Positions 43,374 to 54,739 of a stretch of DNA of 64,000 nucleotides are shown piece by piece. Where the stretch lies: NCBI GenBank assembly GCA_018136815.1, contig CM030945.1, positions 1,624,077 to 1,688,076 of the forward strand. Reading direction: 5' to 3'. This DNA is from Isochrysis galbana. Its lineage: Eukaryota; Haptophyta; Isochrysidales; Isochrysidaceae. Both the position numbers and the translations under genes were made by a program. Within the stretch, counting starts at the first letter, position 1. Each line of letters starts with the position of its first letter. The notes under the pieces were generated by a model. The model did no database searches. It saw nothing but the letters and a program-made list of their open reading frames with translations, and was not told where the DNA came from.

Positions 43374-44230
43374 GTCGCATTCGCGAATCGACACTCGTTA
43401 GGCTTCTCTTCGCTCCTCGTCGTTCGGCATTTATCGTTATAATTCTCTCGTTCTCGTTCTCGGTCAAAAGCTTCGCTTGGATGCATAGGATCTTGGGTTG
43501 TGGAGCGCCCTCTCTCTTTCTCTCGAAGAGAAGGGAAGTTTCCCCACCTTCCTCTCTCCTAGGCGCCTCGCGAATAGGTTTAATTCGCTATCTTCTCCGC
43601 GCTTCTCTATCTACTTCAGTGATTGCAATCAGGTTTAATTTGCAATCTCTTCGCATCTCCCCCTTAGGCACACCGCATCTCTCTCGTCTTATTCGATAAG
43701 TCTTTTGGAATCCTGTGCGGCAGGATTGCCCCTCGTTTCCGTTATGGTGCGATTCCCCTTCCAGACGGGATCGCCGACAGATCGCCTTTTGATCGTCGTC
43801 CGTCGTCGTCTGGCCGGAGTGTTTGGGTTTGATTTCAGTCGAGATATGTGAGATAGTCGTGGGGCGAGAGTCGGGGTGTTTTCCTGGGTGTCTTTGTCCG
43901 TCGTCTTGTCGTCAGTCGTCATCCGTCGCTCTCGCTCTCGTCGCTCTCGCTCTCGTAACACTCGTACCCTACAATCTCTCCTCTCCTCGCCAGCCCCTGC
44001 CATCACAGCCCTCCTCTCATTCACCCTCGCCTGTCGCCACTCGCTCGATGTCGCTCTCGCCGCCGTCCTCGCCCTCGCCCAAGCCCGCCTGCCCGCCTTC
44101 CTCTGCTGACGGGCTTCAGCCCGTCAGCGTCTCCGAAGCCGTCTCCTCAGCCGCGCTTGCCGCCGGCATGCCCCCTTCCTCATTGCCCTCAGGCCCTTTG
44201 AGCCTTCCCAATTCGTCATTTAGGCTTAGC
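43374..44230 (+). repeat. LTR-like repeat 2 with leader and short gag-like start
   Basis: Starts TGTCGCATTCGCGAATCGAC like 40682, with about 220 bases of similarity. It then continues through TCGCTCTCGCTCTCG repeats to an ATG at 44048 opening a Ser/Pro-rich frame related to that at 13628. It could be the 5' LTR and leader of a second, truncated element. Confidence 0.55.
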
Positions 44231-44794
44231 GTTTGGACCGCCCGCCGCTCTCGGTGCCCCCCCCCCCCCCCCTGCTGCTGCCGCAGTGGGTGCTATTCGC
44301 TAATCCTGCATGCGAATCTCTCAATAGCCATCGTCGAGCACGCAGAGCAATCATTAGCTCAGATTTTTGAGTAGTGCTGCTGCGCGCGTTCCATGACCCT
44401 ATCTTTTTAAAGTTGGTTGTATTTCAAGATCAACATAGATAAAGCAATAAATTACCAATAAATCAGACGTTGCGGAGTGTGGAGTGTCAAACACTTTGCG
44501 CAACGCATCCGTCGCCAAACATTGTTGTTAGTCAATCGACATTCGAAAATTCATCGACGGCGACGAGGAAGCTGATGGATGATCGTGGACGTCAAACAGC
44601 CTAGGCTGCGATATAGCAAGTAGGTGCAACAAGTTGGATGGTGGGCGGGACACGTCGACGTCAGAGGAGACTTGGACGGTACTCAAGGCGGTAGCATGGA
44701 TCCACGGGCGAAACCCGAGCGGTAAGTTTCATCACAGAGTCGAGGTCGAGGGGAATCGAAGGCCGAAGGGATGGCTGATGGAGGATTCACCGGC
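44231..44794. other. Spacer downstream of the calpain gene
   Basis: AT-richer sequence between retroelement debris and the calpain stop codon. No gene was recognised. Confidence 0.5.
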
Positions 44795-47700
44795 TCACTT
44801 GCCATGCTTCCAAGTGGAGCCCAACGCAGGGAGCAACAATTGCATCTGCAAATCCCAACGGGATCGTTCCGCGGTCGATGCATAGCCGATGCAAGAGTTC
44901 CTCCGTCCACGTTGCTCCGTCAGACTTTTGGACAGCTTCATGTTGGGGGTGCTATTACTCCGAGCGCGGAAGACGACGGGGTTGTCAAGCGGAGGTACGT
45001 CGAGGATCTCACTGCGTTGTCGATCATACCGGCTGCTTTTGTGCGCTTGCTCTCCTGCTACTTTGACAGCGGGTACGCTGGTAATCTCGATCTCGAGCGG
45101 CTTTCCCAAATCCAAATTCCCGCCCTTGGCAGCGCTGCTGTGGGGTTGCTGGTGGGCCAACGATTGCGCCGCGTCGGCGGCCGTTGTTGTTGTCCCTCTG
45201 CAGATGTGATGGTTACCTTCTTCATCGCCGCACAAGGCACCGCAATTCGTGCATGCCTCCGGATGCACACTTGCGGCTGAGTTGGTGGGGGACGAGGATG
45301 AGAGAAGCTCTGTCCATTGCGGTGGTGCAGGCGAAGGGTAGCACAACAGGGGGCTGTCCCCAGGAACACTGGAGTGAGCTCCCTTGCTGGTGCCAGATGA
45401 ATCTCCCATGCTCATTCGTTCAGAATAGTCACGAACTAGCTTCAAGGCAGGGCTCTGGCGGCGCGTCTCTTGGCCGCTGATGCAGGACGCCCACACGTGA
45501 CCACTATTGGAGCGTGTGGTGACACCGGAGCCCGGATGAGATGCAGGGCAGCTAGATGCTTCTTGGCAGCTGGCCGAGTGACCTGATCCCCCCTGGCTGC
45601 GCGCAGGGCTCTGCTGTACACCCCGGTTGCCAACATCCAATCGAGGCTGCTGAGGAGAAGGGCGCGCGATCCGAGGGCGCAACTCTGACGCGGGTTGAGG
45701 AGAGGGTAAAGTAGGCCCTGGCCTCGGAGCTAAAGTGCGTGCGCGGGGGCCACAGTTGCTACATGCAAGGGTGTCGTCGGCAACCTTGTCACTGCTGTTG
45801 ACAATTTCTTGCGCCGCATCCGCAAGCATATGGCCAGCATCCTCGAGCACCGCTGCCGGGCGACCCAACCGCCACCGATGTGCTCCTTCTCCAGAAATGG
45901 GCAATGAGCTCCGTGTGCTCTTAGGAGCCACTACCCCGACACCGGGCGAGTCGGGGGATGCCGCCAGCGCTGGTGACGACGACGACGTGCATACTCCAGA
46001 CGATGTGGCTGTGGATATGCTTGTTTCTGCAGCTGTAGAAGCAGCTCGTAGAGCAGCAAGTCGCTCAGGAGCACACTCCGAGGCGGGCGAGGGTCTGCCA
46101 CCATCAGGACCGCGCGGCAAGGCAGCGGGCACGATGGGCGAGCTAGATTGAGAGAATGAGTTGCGAAATTCCATGTAGGGCCCCTCGCAGTGCTGGGAGC
46201 GCAGGAGTGGCGGCGGTGGCGGGACGACGTGTGCAAGCTCTGATGGTTCGCGATGACCACGCGAGACGATAAGGTGCGACGACCTGGCGTTCGGGTTTCT
46301 CTTGGGCGTGTCAAGCTCCCAAAAATCGCCGGCACGAGGCGTGATCTCGATCGGTTGCGACGAATAGACGTACACCATGAAGCTTGATGTTTGACCGGGC
46401 GAGAAGGTCGATGGGACAACAGTATACACCCGTTGCTCGCATTCACACTCAAGGGAGACGTGCGAGGCGCGGACGAACCGTGAGGCGCCCGCAAGCGCCA
46501 CTTGTTTCAGTGGAGCGCGCATAGGTTCAGTCTGAGCCACAGGAAGACACATGGCGTGAGAAAAGAGGTAGGCGTGCGACTCACCACACGGAGCAGCACG
46601 TCCGGACACGAGAGGCTAGGCAAGGCAACGGATCACATGTATGGATGAGAGGCGGTTGAAGCAAGCGTGCGGCGCGTAGGAAGCATGCGGCGCGGGAAGG
46701 AACCTCAACAATCACCGTGGAGGGAGGGACAACGCACCTGGCCGTCCTCTGGGCCCTTGAGCACGACAATGCCAATAGGGTGGTGGCGAGACGTGGAGCG
46801 TGGCGTCGGGTGCGCAAAGTCGAGGTTGGTTTCGGTGCTATTTCCGCCTCGAAAGCGGGGGGCAGAGCTCATTCCTGGCACCCTCTCGACTATGCCGGAT
46901 GACTGTGCACGCAGCCGTCCATGCGAATCGAACTGCGAGAGGACGAGCACGACTTGCGTTTTTGGCCGGAGGATACGGATCCGGAATTGTGGGTTAGAGT
47001 GCCAGGTGTCCACATAGTTGGCGCAGCCGCCGGCCGTCTCGCTAGCCCACTCATTTCGCAGGATAGCGAAATGCCACTTCCCGCCCTGCAGGGTAGTGCG
47101 CAGAACGCGCGAGTGGAAGAGCAGCGCGCAATGCGTGCGGAATTGATCCAGTGTCAGCCAAAACTCGCCGTGACGTAGCGAGCCGGAGAGAGCCGCTGGA
47201 ACATCACATCTGCCGGTCTCAGCGGCGACGATGATCGCGTTGGGGGCAGGCCTCCAGATGCCGGAGCCATCAGCGAGCACGCGTTGCGGGGGGCAGCCCC
47301 ATGGATCCCGCAGCAAGACATAAGCCTGCGCTCCAATGCGTTCGACACGGAGCACTGCGTATGCATGCCCGGGGGTCAGACAGCCAACCGGCATCGAGTC
47401 GGGGGCGGTGCCGGCACCCACGAATCCTGTGCGTAGACGTTCCTGGCAAGCAGGCACATGGTCGGGTGGTGATGGTGAGGGGCAAGTTGGGGCCCTTGCG
47501 TAAGACGCGCGAGCAGTACGAGAGCTGAGTAGCGGAAGATCGACTGCTCCTTCCGTCCACAGCTGCCGGCCCAGCCCCACCTCCCCCCGGTGAGGCGTAG
47601 AGCTCACCTGCAGCGTCTCAAGCAGCTTTTGATTTTGAAGATTTATGCTCGGCTGCAAGTGGGAACCGGCAAGAGCGATTGTATCGGCGACACCGCCAGA

Positions 47701-49815
47701 AAGCATTGCCAAGGCACAGGCGGTCGAGCCGCCATCGAGAGCTTCGTACGAGCCATGGAGTTTTGCGAATGCTTTCTCCACGATCATAAGCCAGCCCTCT
47801 CGCGACTCTCCTACCGATCGCGCGTAGAGCGGTTGCCACACGTAATCTTCATCGTTGTAGGCGATGTCCTCCGCATTGAGCTCAGCAGTCACCGCGCTCT
47901 GGTATGAGCTCGCCGACCGGCCGCACGAAAGGGCATGTGCGGCAAGTCCGGAGGATGAGCCGAGAGCGCCGGAGGTGGGACGTGCAAAAAGCGGAGAGAG
48001 AGGTGTTGGCGAGGGACAGGGCGACGCAGAGACCGGGTTGAACCTCGCCCAGGGGCCCTCTCGATCAGCGCGTAGAGTGCCAATGCAAGGGCAGTACGAG
48101 TCGACCCATACCATCCGCCACCGACCGCGCACAAAGAACGAGACGCCGTAAATGCCCGCCTGCGGGCATGCACGCGACCATTGTGGGTAGGCGGAGCGAG
48201 GGCGGAGCCCGCGATCAAGCTCGGACTCTCGTGGGACGCGGGGCAATGCTCCCCCCCCCCCCCCCCCCCCCCTCCCCCTCTCAAAGCCATGGCCCAAAGC
48301 GGTGCAGCTTGACAGCCGGAGGCGTTGGCTGCGAGGGACGACAAGGGCGCTGAAGCGCACCTCCTCGAGAGACTCGTCGATCAAGTCCTGGCGAACGGAT
48401 ACGTCGCCCATTGCGGCAGCTACAGCCGAGAGGAAGTAGCAGTTGCCTAGAGAGCCCTGCACAGATTCAGTCGGCACCGTTGCCCCCGGAACCTGCGTCG
48501 CGATGGTGAAGGGTGAGGGGTGGGCGAGCGAGATGAGCTTGAACTTATGAGCTGGGTCATAGCACACCTCGGCCGCGTTTTTTTCGTACGAGAAAAGGTA
48601 CGAGCGACGGCCATCGGGCCAAACGTGCGGGCCACCGATGATTTGGCGCAGAGGTAGCCATTTGATGGGCTGCTGTCCCACAAACGATACCGCCGGCGTC
48701 TCACGCACTGGGCACTCAGTGCTGCGTCGAGAGCCACCCCCAGAGGGCGGGCGTGAACTGCCTGCGCCGTTGGGGGAGGAGCTACGCGATCCGCGGTTGC
48801 TCTCCGTACCGCTCCCCTCGATCGTGCGACCGAACCAGGGATAGAGAGGAGAGGCCGAGCGGGGAGGCCTAAGGGGCGAAGAGCGCCGCGTGGTCGGCTG
48901 GCTAGGCTCCGGTGCGCCCCTAGAGAGCGACCTCTCATCCGCCGTGAAGTCTGGGTCGCGCCACAGCCGGACCTGCGCCCTGCAGCGCACGGCCTCGGCG
49001 GACATGCGCTGCCAACCGTCGGAAATCTCGTTCCACCGGCCCAGGCCACCGTGAGAGTGCGCGCGGGCCTCGAGGAGCCGGTGGCTCGGCCGAGGCGCCG
49101 GAGCACTCGAGTAGCTCGATGAGGGCATCGAGAGGAGCGAGCGCGTCTCTGCGCACATGCGTTGGAGCTCGTTCACAAGTCCCTGGAGCAGCATAACGTG
49201 GCGCCCGGCCGCGCGGAGAGACAGGAGGTGGCGCTCCTCTATCACCTTGGGCAATGGCGCCGGGAACACGGGCACCTCATCCACCCGGGACATCAAGGCC
49301 TGGAGTGAGTAGGGCGCAACGAGACCTGTGTCGTTGGCGAGCACGAGGTGCAGAGCGGTCGGCGCGCCAGTGTCCTGCGCGCGCCACGTAAGCCGGAGCT
49401 TGGGCCCGTTGACGGAGCGGCCATCGAAGAGTCCCTCCTGTGGGACGGGCGCGTTGCCCGCGCGCCAGTACAGCACGAGCGATGAGCCGATCTGGTCAGT
49501 GACGATGAGCGAGAGCTGGTGGCCCGCAGGCACAAACGCGTAAAACACAGTCTGATTATGTGCTCTCACGTAGTTGTCTGTGCGGTAGATGTTGCCCGCA
49601 GCGGCGAGGGGCAATTCGCGCGCTGTGGAGGGCATCGATCGCCGGCGTAGCTGCACGTCAGGCTGGTCCTCCACATAGAGAGCCGCCTTTGGCGTCGCGA
49701 GCGGCTGCTCCTCCGCCTCTTTCCTCCTTCTCCTGACCAGCAGATAGAGGAGAATGGCGGAGGAGCCGACGGCGGCGATCGCGGAGAAGGTGGTCGCCTG
49801 CGCTGAGCCTCCCAT
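44795..49815 (-). CDS. Membrane-anchored calpain-type cysteine protease
   Basis: Exons on the minus strand: 49815-48361, 48159-47608, 47442-46738 and 46531-44795, about 1482 aa. An extra intron inside exon 2 (about 48030-47900, a Ser/Pro-rich stretch) is possible. The N-terminus has one transmembrane helix (AAVGSSAILLYLLV) followed by RRRRK. The protease core has QGSLGNCYFLSAVAA (C459), VEKAFAKLHGSYEALDGG and PGHAYAVLRV (H695). Exon 4 begins with a C2-like calpain domain (VYTVVPSTFSPGQTSSFMVY) and ends in a long Ser/Pro-rich tail with CSNC and CTNCGALC clusters. The third triad motif reads LRDPWG rather than the usual LRNPWG, an Asn-to-Asp change (about residue 715). Calpains perform limited, calcium-regulated proteolysis. 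Confidence 0.85.
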
Positions 49816-50290
49816 CGCGGAAGGGGGAGTTGGGGGGGCTCGTCGCGCCGGAGCGGGGAGGGAAGAGAAGGGGGGAGGGGAGGGGAGGGGGGGGGAGGGG
49901 GGGGGGCGGGGAAGCGCCGCGGAGAGGGGAAGGGGGAGAGAAGAGAGAGAGGGTCGGGAAGAGGGAGAGATTGGGACTCGTTTTCCCTCTCGGAGGAGAG
50001 AGAGAGAGGGGGGGGGGGGGGGGGGGGGGGAAGGGGGGGATCGGGGGGCGCAGGGGGGGCCGAGAGCGTGCTCAGCGCGGAGATGGGGGGGGGAGAGAGA
50101 GGGGAGGCGCGGGGGGGAGGCGGGGAGGGGGGGGCAGGGGGCGCGCGGGGGGGAAGAGGGGGGGGGGGGGGGAATCCACGGGGGGGGGGGGGGGCGGCGA
50201 GAGGAGCGAGGGAACATAAGAGAGGAGTGGGGGGAGCAGGGCAAAGCGGAGAGTCGTGCGGGCTTCCAGTACAAAGGGGATGAATGAGAT
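49816..50290 (-). repeat. CT/C-rich leader of the calpain gene
   Basis: G- and GA-rich on the plus strand, so a C/CT-rich leader on the coding strand for about 450 bases before the ATG at 49815. The long upstream in-frame extension (Pro/Ser-rich) is rejected as start because it is this low-complexity tract. Confidence 0.7.
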
Positions 50291-50634
50291 GGGCGGCGCG
50301 GCGGGTTCGTTGGTGAGTTCGTTGGTCGGCTTCTTCCCCCTTAAATGTGGACGAGCATTCCCTCAGGATTGAGACGCCGCGTCTCCCCTCCGGTCGAGGT
50401 CTGTCACTCAGCAGGTCTTCTTATGGACGAAGAGAGGAAAGCGGAAGGACGGCGTGACGGCGCCGCAGTCTGTAACGAGGAACACGCGAGATCTGCTATC
50501 ATTCTGTCCGAGGTCCCCTTTCGTTGTCGTCCTCTTCGGTGACCGGAGAAGCCGAGAAAAACGGCTCGCTCGGGCTGATCAGTTTCGTCTTCACGCGCGG
50601 TCGAACAATGCCACAGAGTTGTGACGAGACATGC

Positions 50635-50693
50635 GAGGGATTTTGAGGGGGTTTCACTGAGGTTTCACTGCGGAGGTTTCACTTGCCCGAGCA
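50635..50693 (+). repeat. End fragment related to the TIR transposon at 5670-7022
   Basis: GCGAGGGATTTTGAGGGGG, then GTTTCACTGAGGTTTCACTG and GGTTTCACTTGCCCGAGC. These match the terminal and subterminal motifs of the 5.7-7.0 kb element. Confidence 0.6.
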
Positions 50694-50895
50694 CGGTTTA
50701 AAGTGGCGGGCGCACGGATGGGGGGATCGCGCGCGGCCGCGCGGCTGTCTGCCTCCTCCGGTTGTCACGGGGCCTGGCGGCTGTGCTGGGCGCTCGGATG
50801 CGCTGTGCATGTGGTGGAGGGACCAGTTGGTATGGAGCCTCTGCCTGAGCCCGCGCACAGTCCACCCTTGCACCGCCACATCGAGCTGGGTAGCG

Positions 50896-51145
50896 TAAAA
50901 AAAAATCTGAAGATTCTGGGCAACTCGCCTACTAGGTCTAGGTTACCCTGTCACTGCTGCGACACCGCCCTTACATCTTACATCCCCTCCCTCCACCTCT
51001 TCCCTTTCCCCCCGTCACTCCTTTTTCTTCGGTATGTGGGCTCCGAGTCCGGTGCACTAACTACTAACTACCAAGAGCCTAGTGTAGCCTAGTGCCTAGT
51101 TTTGAGTGCAGAGTGTGGGTTTGGGGCAGGCCTGTTGCTGTTGGA
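50896..51145 (+). repeat. Dispersed repeat, 5' part (also at 20306, 51449 and 55352)
   Basis: An A-run, then TCTGAAGATTC and CTACTAGG-type blocks. It continues with CTCCTTTTTCTTCGGTATG, GTGCACTA and GGCAGGCCTGTTG. The same order of blocks appears at 20306-20505 and 55352-55570. Confidence 0.65.
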
Positions 51146-51250
51146 TGACTTCTATTTGAAATTGCCGGGAAGGGGAAGGTTTCGTTGAGTCTCTTGGGGT
51201 CTTGGTACGGTGGTCACGCGTCGCTAATGAGCCGAGTACCCGCGAGCTTA

Positions 51251-51265
51251 TAGGGCGGTCAAACA
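51251..51265 (+). repeat. TAGGGCGGTCAAACA terminal-type motif
   Basis: Same motif as 5298-5311, again following TA. Confidence 0.4.
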
Positions 51266-51448
51266 CTGATTTATAACTACTAACATGTGGGGGGGACTGC
51301 ATTTTTTGACCGTCCCCCCAAGCCCATAAAAACTCCCGGGGGGCTCACCTGCCGCCACGAAAAATTCCCGAGGAATAATGGTATAATGGTGGGGTTTCCC
51401 GCCCCCCTCGCCCCCCCCTCTGCACACGCGCTGGACAATTACGGGAAA

Positions 51449-51570
51449 AAAAACATGTGAAGATTCAGGCTCAGGCTACTACCGCTAGCTATAAACTATA
51501 AACATAGATGCTCCATCAGGCTGATATCTGATATCAGGTCCTGATATCATGATATCAGGTCCTCCAGACC
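51449..51570 (+). repeat. Dispersed repeat fragment with GATATC palindromes
   Basis: AAAAAAAACATGTGAAGATTC and CTACTACCGCTAGCTATAAA match 55365-55405. They are followed by several overlapping CTGATATCAGG and GATATCATGATATC palindromes. Confidence 0.6.
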
Positions 51571-51979
51571 TAACGACCCGGTATGAGGCCATAAGGTCTA
51601 AATGCTTATAATCCTATTCTTTTATAGTATTGGTAGTACACTAGACACTAGGCACCATTGAAGAGGTGGATGACCGCGCGAAGAATGTACGCTCGAAGAG
51701 TTGCATCTAATGCGGCCACACGTACGTTGGTTGGAGGGCCAGCCAACATTCGGCAGCATCTTGACCGGTTGCTGCTGCCGAACCGCAATGTCCGCGCGTG
51801 CAAGACGCTTGTTCTTCAGGCATGCATGATCTAACGGATGAGGTTGCATTCTCCCCACGCGCACAATCCATGGCGTCATACAAATGGGCGAACATCTTCG
51901 ATCTTAGTGAATTGGCCCCACCTCCCAGTAGGCTGCTCGTCGCTTGCTCGCCCTATCTCTATCTTGCTCTGCTTCGGGA

Positions 51980-52100
51980 TCCTAGATGGGAGATACGGCC
52001 CACCGACCCTCTAGCCCTCTAGATCTAGATACGGGAAATACGGCTGTATCTGGGTCAATCCCCAGATACGGCAGGACGATACGGTCCTAGATACGGGTAG
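51980..52100. repeat. AGATACGG repeat cluster
   Basis: Several copies of (A)GATACGG(G) lie on one strand, including an inverted pair GTATCTGGG...CCCAGATAC. Their origin is unknown. Confidence 0.5.
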
Positions 52101-52211
52101 GCGGGGCAGGGTGGTGAGGGCGACGCTGCATCAGCCCCGTTGCCCTCATTGCCATGAACCATATGGGGAGCAGGGTGTATGGGTTCACGTTTACCCGGTG
52201 TTGACCCACTT

Positions 52212-52262
52212 TGCGTTAACACCTCCATTGGCTAGGTGTGGCACATGCGTTAACACCTCCAT
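52212..52262 (+). repeat. 17-base direct repeat
   Basis: TGCGTTAACACCTCCAT occurs twice 34 bases apart, with a third partial copy (GGTTAACACC) nearby. Confidence 0.7.
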
Positions 52263-53940
52263 CTGCAGGTGTTGGTACCAGCCGCGGGTTAACACCACAC
52301 TCCACACTGCCGGTGCTGTGTACTACTGTGCACCCACGCACCCACGCACTCACGCACCCACTGAATGCTACGTGCCGCGCGTGCGCGCGCACGAGGAGCT
52401 GCACGGCCAAGCGGCAAGTGGGGAGTTGCTCTTCGGCGCGGGCACCACGGCCGGCTCGGAGCTTGCAGCTTGCGCGGCTCCACCTGCTGCTGCGCGCGTT
52501 GCGCTGCTGCCGCTACACGGGCGGCGCGCCGGCGCGCCCGCGCACGATGGGACCGTGCTACTCCTTGTGCACGCGTGGGCCGCCTACTGCGTGGGGAGGC
52601 AGCGGCGGCGGTCGGAGGTGCGCTGGTGGTGCCGCGTGCCCGCCGCCGCCTTCGCGGCCGTGGACCGTGGACCGGCTGCTCGCCGCACTCGCACTCGCTG
52701 CGCGCGACCGACCGGCCGACGCTCACGTTGCGCGCTGCGCGTCGCCTGCGCGTTCCACCTGCGCGGGGCGTCGGGTCAAATCACAGTTTGTCCTTGAAAT
52801 GAAAGAGGTGGCTGATACCCCCACTGGAAAACTCTTCCAACCATGGTTCCCAGGAGATGAAATTTTGCTTTGATTGCCCTCTTTGAGACCTTAAGTGACG
52901 ACGAAGCGTGATTTTGCCATCCAACGGTCCAATTTGTCAACATACGGCTCAAACGGGCTAAAAAAACTCCTCCCGCGTGAGCGGATCGTCCGAGTGCAGC
53001 ACCGCATGCTGAATGTGGCAGCAAAAGTGAACGAAGACAAGCTCTGCAGAGTTGGTCATGGGGAGAGCTTAGGTTGAATGGGAGGTAAAGATGATTTGCT
53101 TCAGGGGGTGGGATGTCCCAAAAGCTCACTCTAAGCCACATCAAAGGCATTGAAGGCCAGAGTCCTTAGATTTCATGGATTTTCAAGGACACCGTCCTTA
53201 GTTTAAGGACAGAACTTTCTAACCGTTCAAAGCAATGAATGACAAGAGGGGGAAACTCACTCAAACACGTACGCGAAACATCACGATAGCATATGTGACC
53301 AAGCCCCATAAGACACGTAGCTCACTTGGACACAAGAAATGGAACTAAGGAGTAGTTGTCGAGGAGATGTCTGGAGTCAAGGTGATTATGCAACGCTAGA
53401 CGCTAGCAACTATAACGTGATACGTGATGATTATAACATGGTGCATGGTGGGAGTTAGTGTTAGAGACTGTAACAAATGTGGAAGTAGGGGTGAGTCCAG
53501 ACGACGGGCAGTGATGAGGGTGAAGTAATCGGCATTGGCACTCCTCGCGCGCGCAGGAAGGTAGGGAGGGAAGAAGATGTACCGGCGGCCACACACACGT
53601 ACACTACCAACTACACCCACCCATTGGCAGCACCGTGGGGTGTAGACGGTGCGACAGCGCAAAACTGACACATGAATGGCACACAAGTAGCACACGAGCG
53701 CAGGTTTCATCGCGTGCGTGCCTCGCGATGCACACACCCGTTCCGTTGCGGCGTGAGCATGTTCAACGAGGATGCTTGACTTAATACCAAAAGGCGTGTG
53801 CGTAGGCCTCCAGGAGGGCTCAAAGGCAGGACTTGTGATGAGAAAGCCGCCCTGCCCCATGGAAAGCCAGAGCCTGCACCACAAGACTTTCATAGGCACA
53901 CAATGATACGCAACTATATTCGGAGTCCACATCAGATGTC

Positions 53941-54516
53941 CTAGGCCTGGATGCCGAGCAGTTTGTCGAGCCGCTGGCCCGGGGTGAGGCTAGGTGGTTT
54001 TGGCGTGGGCTTTGGAGCCAGCTCGCGAGTGCCTGCAGCCTCCGATGAGCCGCCAGTGAGCTTGTCTAAAGCATAGCTGAAGGCGACAAAGGTGAGGACG
54101 GATGACGGGATATCAGCCACCGATGAAGCTGCTGCTGCGCCGCCAGCAATCGCACCGCAGATTGAGCAAACCTGGTCGTCCACTCCGCGCCACACTTGGC
54201 CGACTGCGCGCCCTCCGGCAAAGCCGGCGGTGACTCGGCCCCAGCGCTGCGCATTGATAAGGGATGCACGCAGCACAAACCGAGGGACAGCCTTCCGCGC
54301 CGCCCCTGCCACTGAAGCCCGAGCCATGCTCTCCTGCGCAGCAGTGAAGATGAAGCCGATGCTGCCAATGGACAGGAAGCTGCCGACGGTCGCGGAGACG
54401 ACGTCGCCAAGATTCTTAGCAATGGGAGGAGGTGGCGGCGCGGCACGAGCTGGGCTGGCCGCCGCCGCGCTCGCACAGAGCCAAAACAAGAGCAACCCGC
54501 CACGGAGAGCTCCCAT
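53941..54516 (-). CDS. Tim17/Tim22-family membrane protein with signal-like N-terminus
   Basis: 191 residues. The first about 25 (MGALRGGLLLFWLCASAAAA) resemble a signal peptide, followed by a Pro-rich linker. The middle has Gly/Ala-rich helices (VVSATVGSFLSIGSIGFIFT; GRVTAGFAGGRAVGQVW). RGVDDQVCSICGAIAGGAAA is then close to the RGxxDxxNxxxxGxxxG signature of the Tim17/Tim22/Tim23/OEP16 group. The C-terminal tail is Pro/Lys-rich and soluble. In an alga with complex plastids, a signal-type presequence followed by such a domain would suggest a plastid-membrane location, but that is inference. No intron was needed. Confidence 0.6.
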   Translation of the reverse strand: MGALRGGLLLFWLCASAAAASPARAAPPPPPIAKNLGDVVSATVGSFLSIGSIGFIFTAAQESMARASVAGAARKAVPRFVLRASLINAQRWGRVTAGFAGGRAVGQVWRGVDDQVCSICGAIAGGAAAASSVADIPSSVLTFVAFSYALDKLTGGSSEAAGTRELAPKPTPKPPSLTPGQRLDKLLGIQA

Positions 54517-54739
54517 CCCTCGGCGAACAGCGACGAGCCGGGCTCCCGCCGCTGCGTACTACAAGTAGGAGTAGTAGTACTCCTAGTAATACTTAGCCCG
54601 GTTACTCATTATGGGGGTGCGGAGGCGGAGGCGGAGGGCACTCCAGCTGCAATCTACAATGGGTCAATGGGTGAGTGAAGGGCTAAAAACTTCTCGAAAC
54701 AGCCGGCTAACGGCTAGCGCTACTATACTACTACCGTAT

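Larger units (their letters stand above)
50291..53940. other. 3.6 kb repeat-rich spacer without a supportable gene
   Basis: Fragments of dispersed elements are listed separately. Also present are a GC-rich stretch (52370-52790) open in all three plus frames, which is compositional, and A/T-richer sequence (52800-53930) with unrecognised frames. The 178-residue minus frame at 53396-53932 lies in the 3' flank of the next gene and has no recognisable features. Confidence 0.5.

Noticed and set aside
49816-50274. Extra 150-residue N-terminus of the calpain
   Set aside because: It is the translated pyrimidine leader (Pro/Ser runs). The ATG at 49815 directly precedes the membrane helix.
52111-52873. 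Three overlapping long frames (145-228 aa)
   Set aside because: All three plus frames and a minus frame are open because the stretch is very GC-rich. None shows a domain or good splice structure.
53396-53932. 178-aa minus-strand frame downstream of the Tim17-like gene
   Set aside because: No recognisable domain, unusual amino-acid mix, and a position expected for a 3' UTR. I could not support it as a gene.
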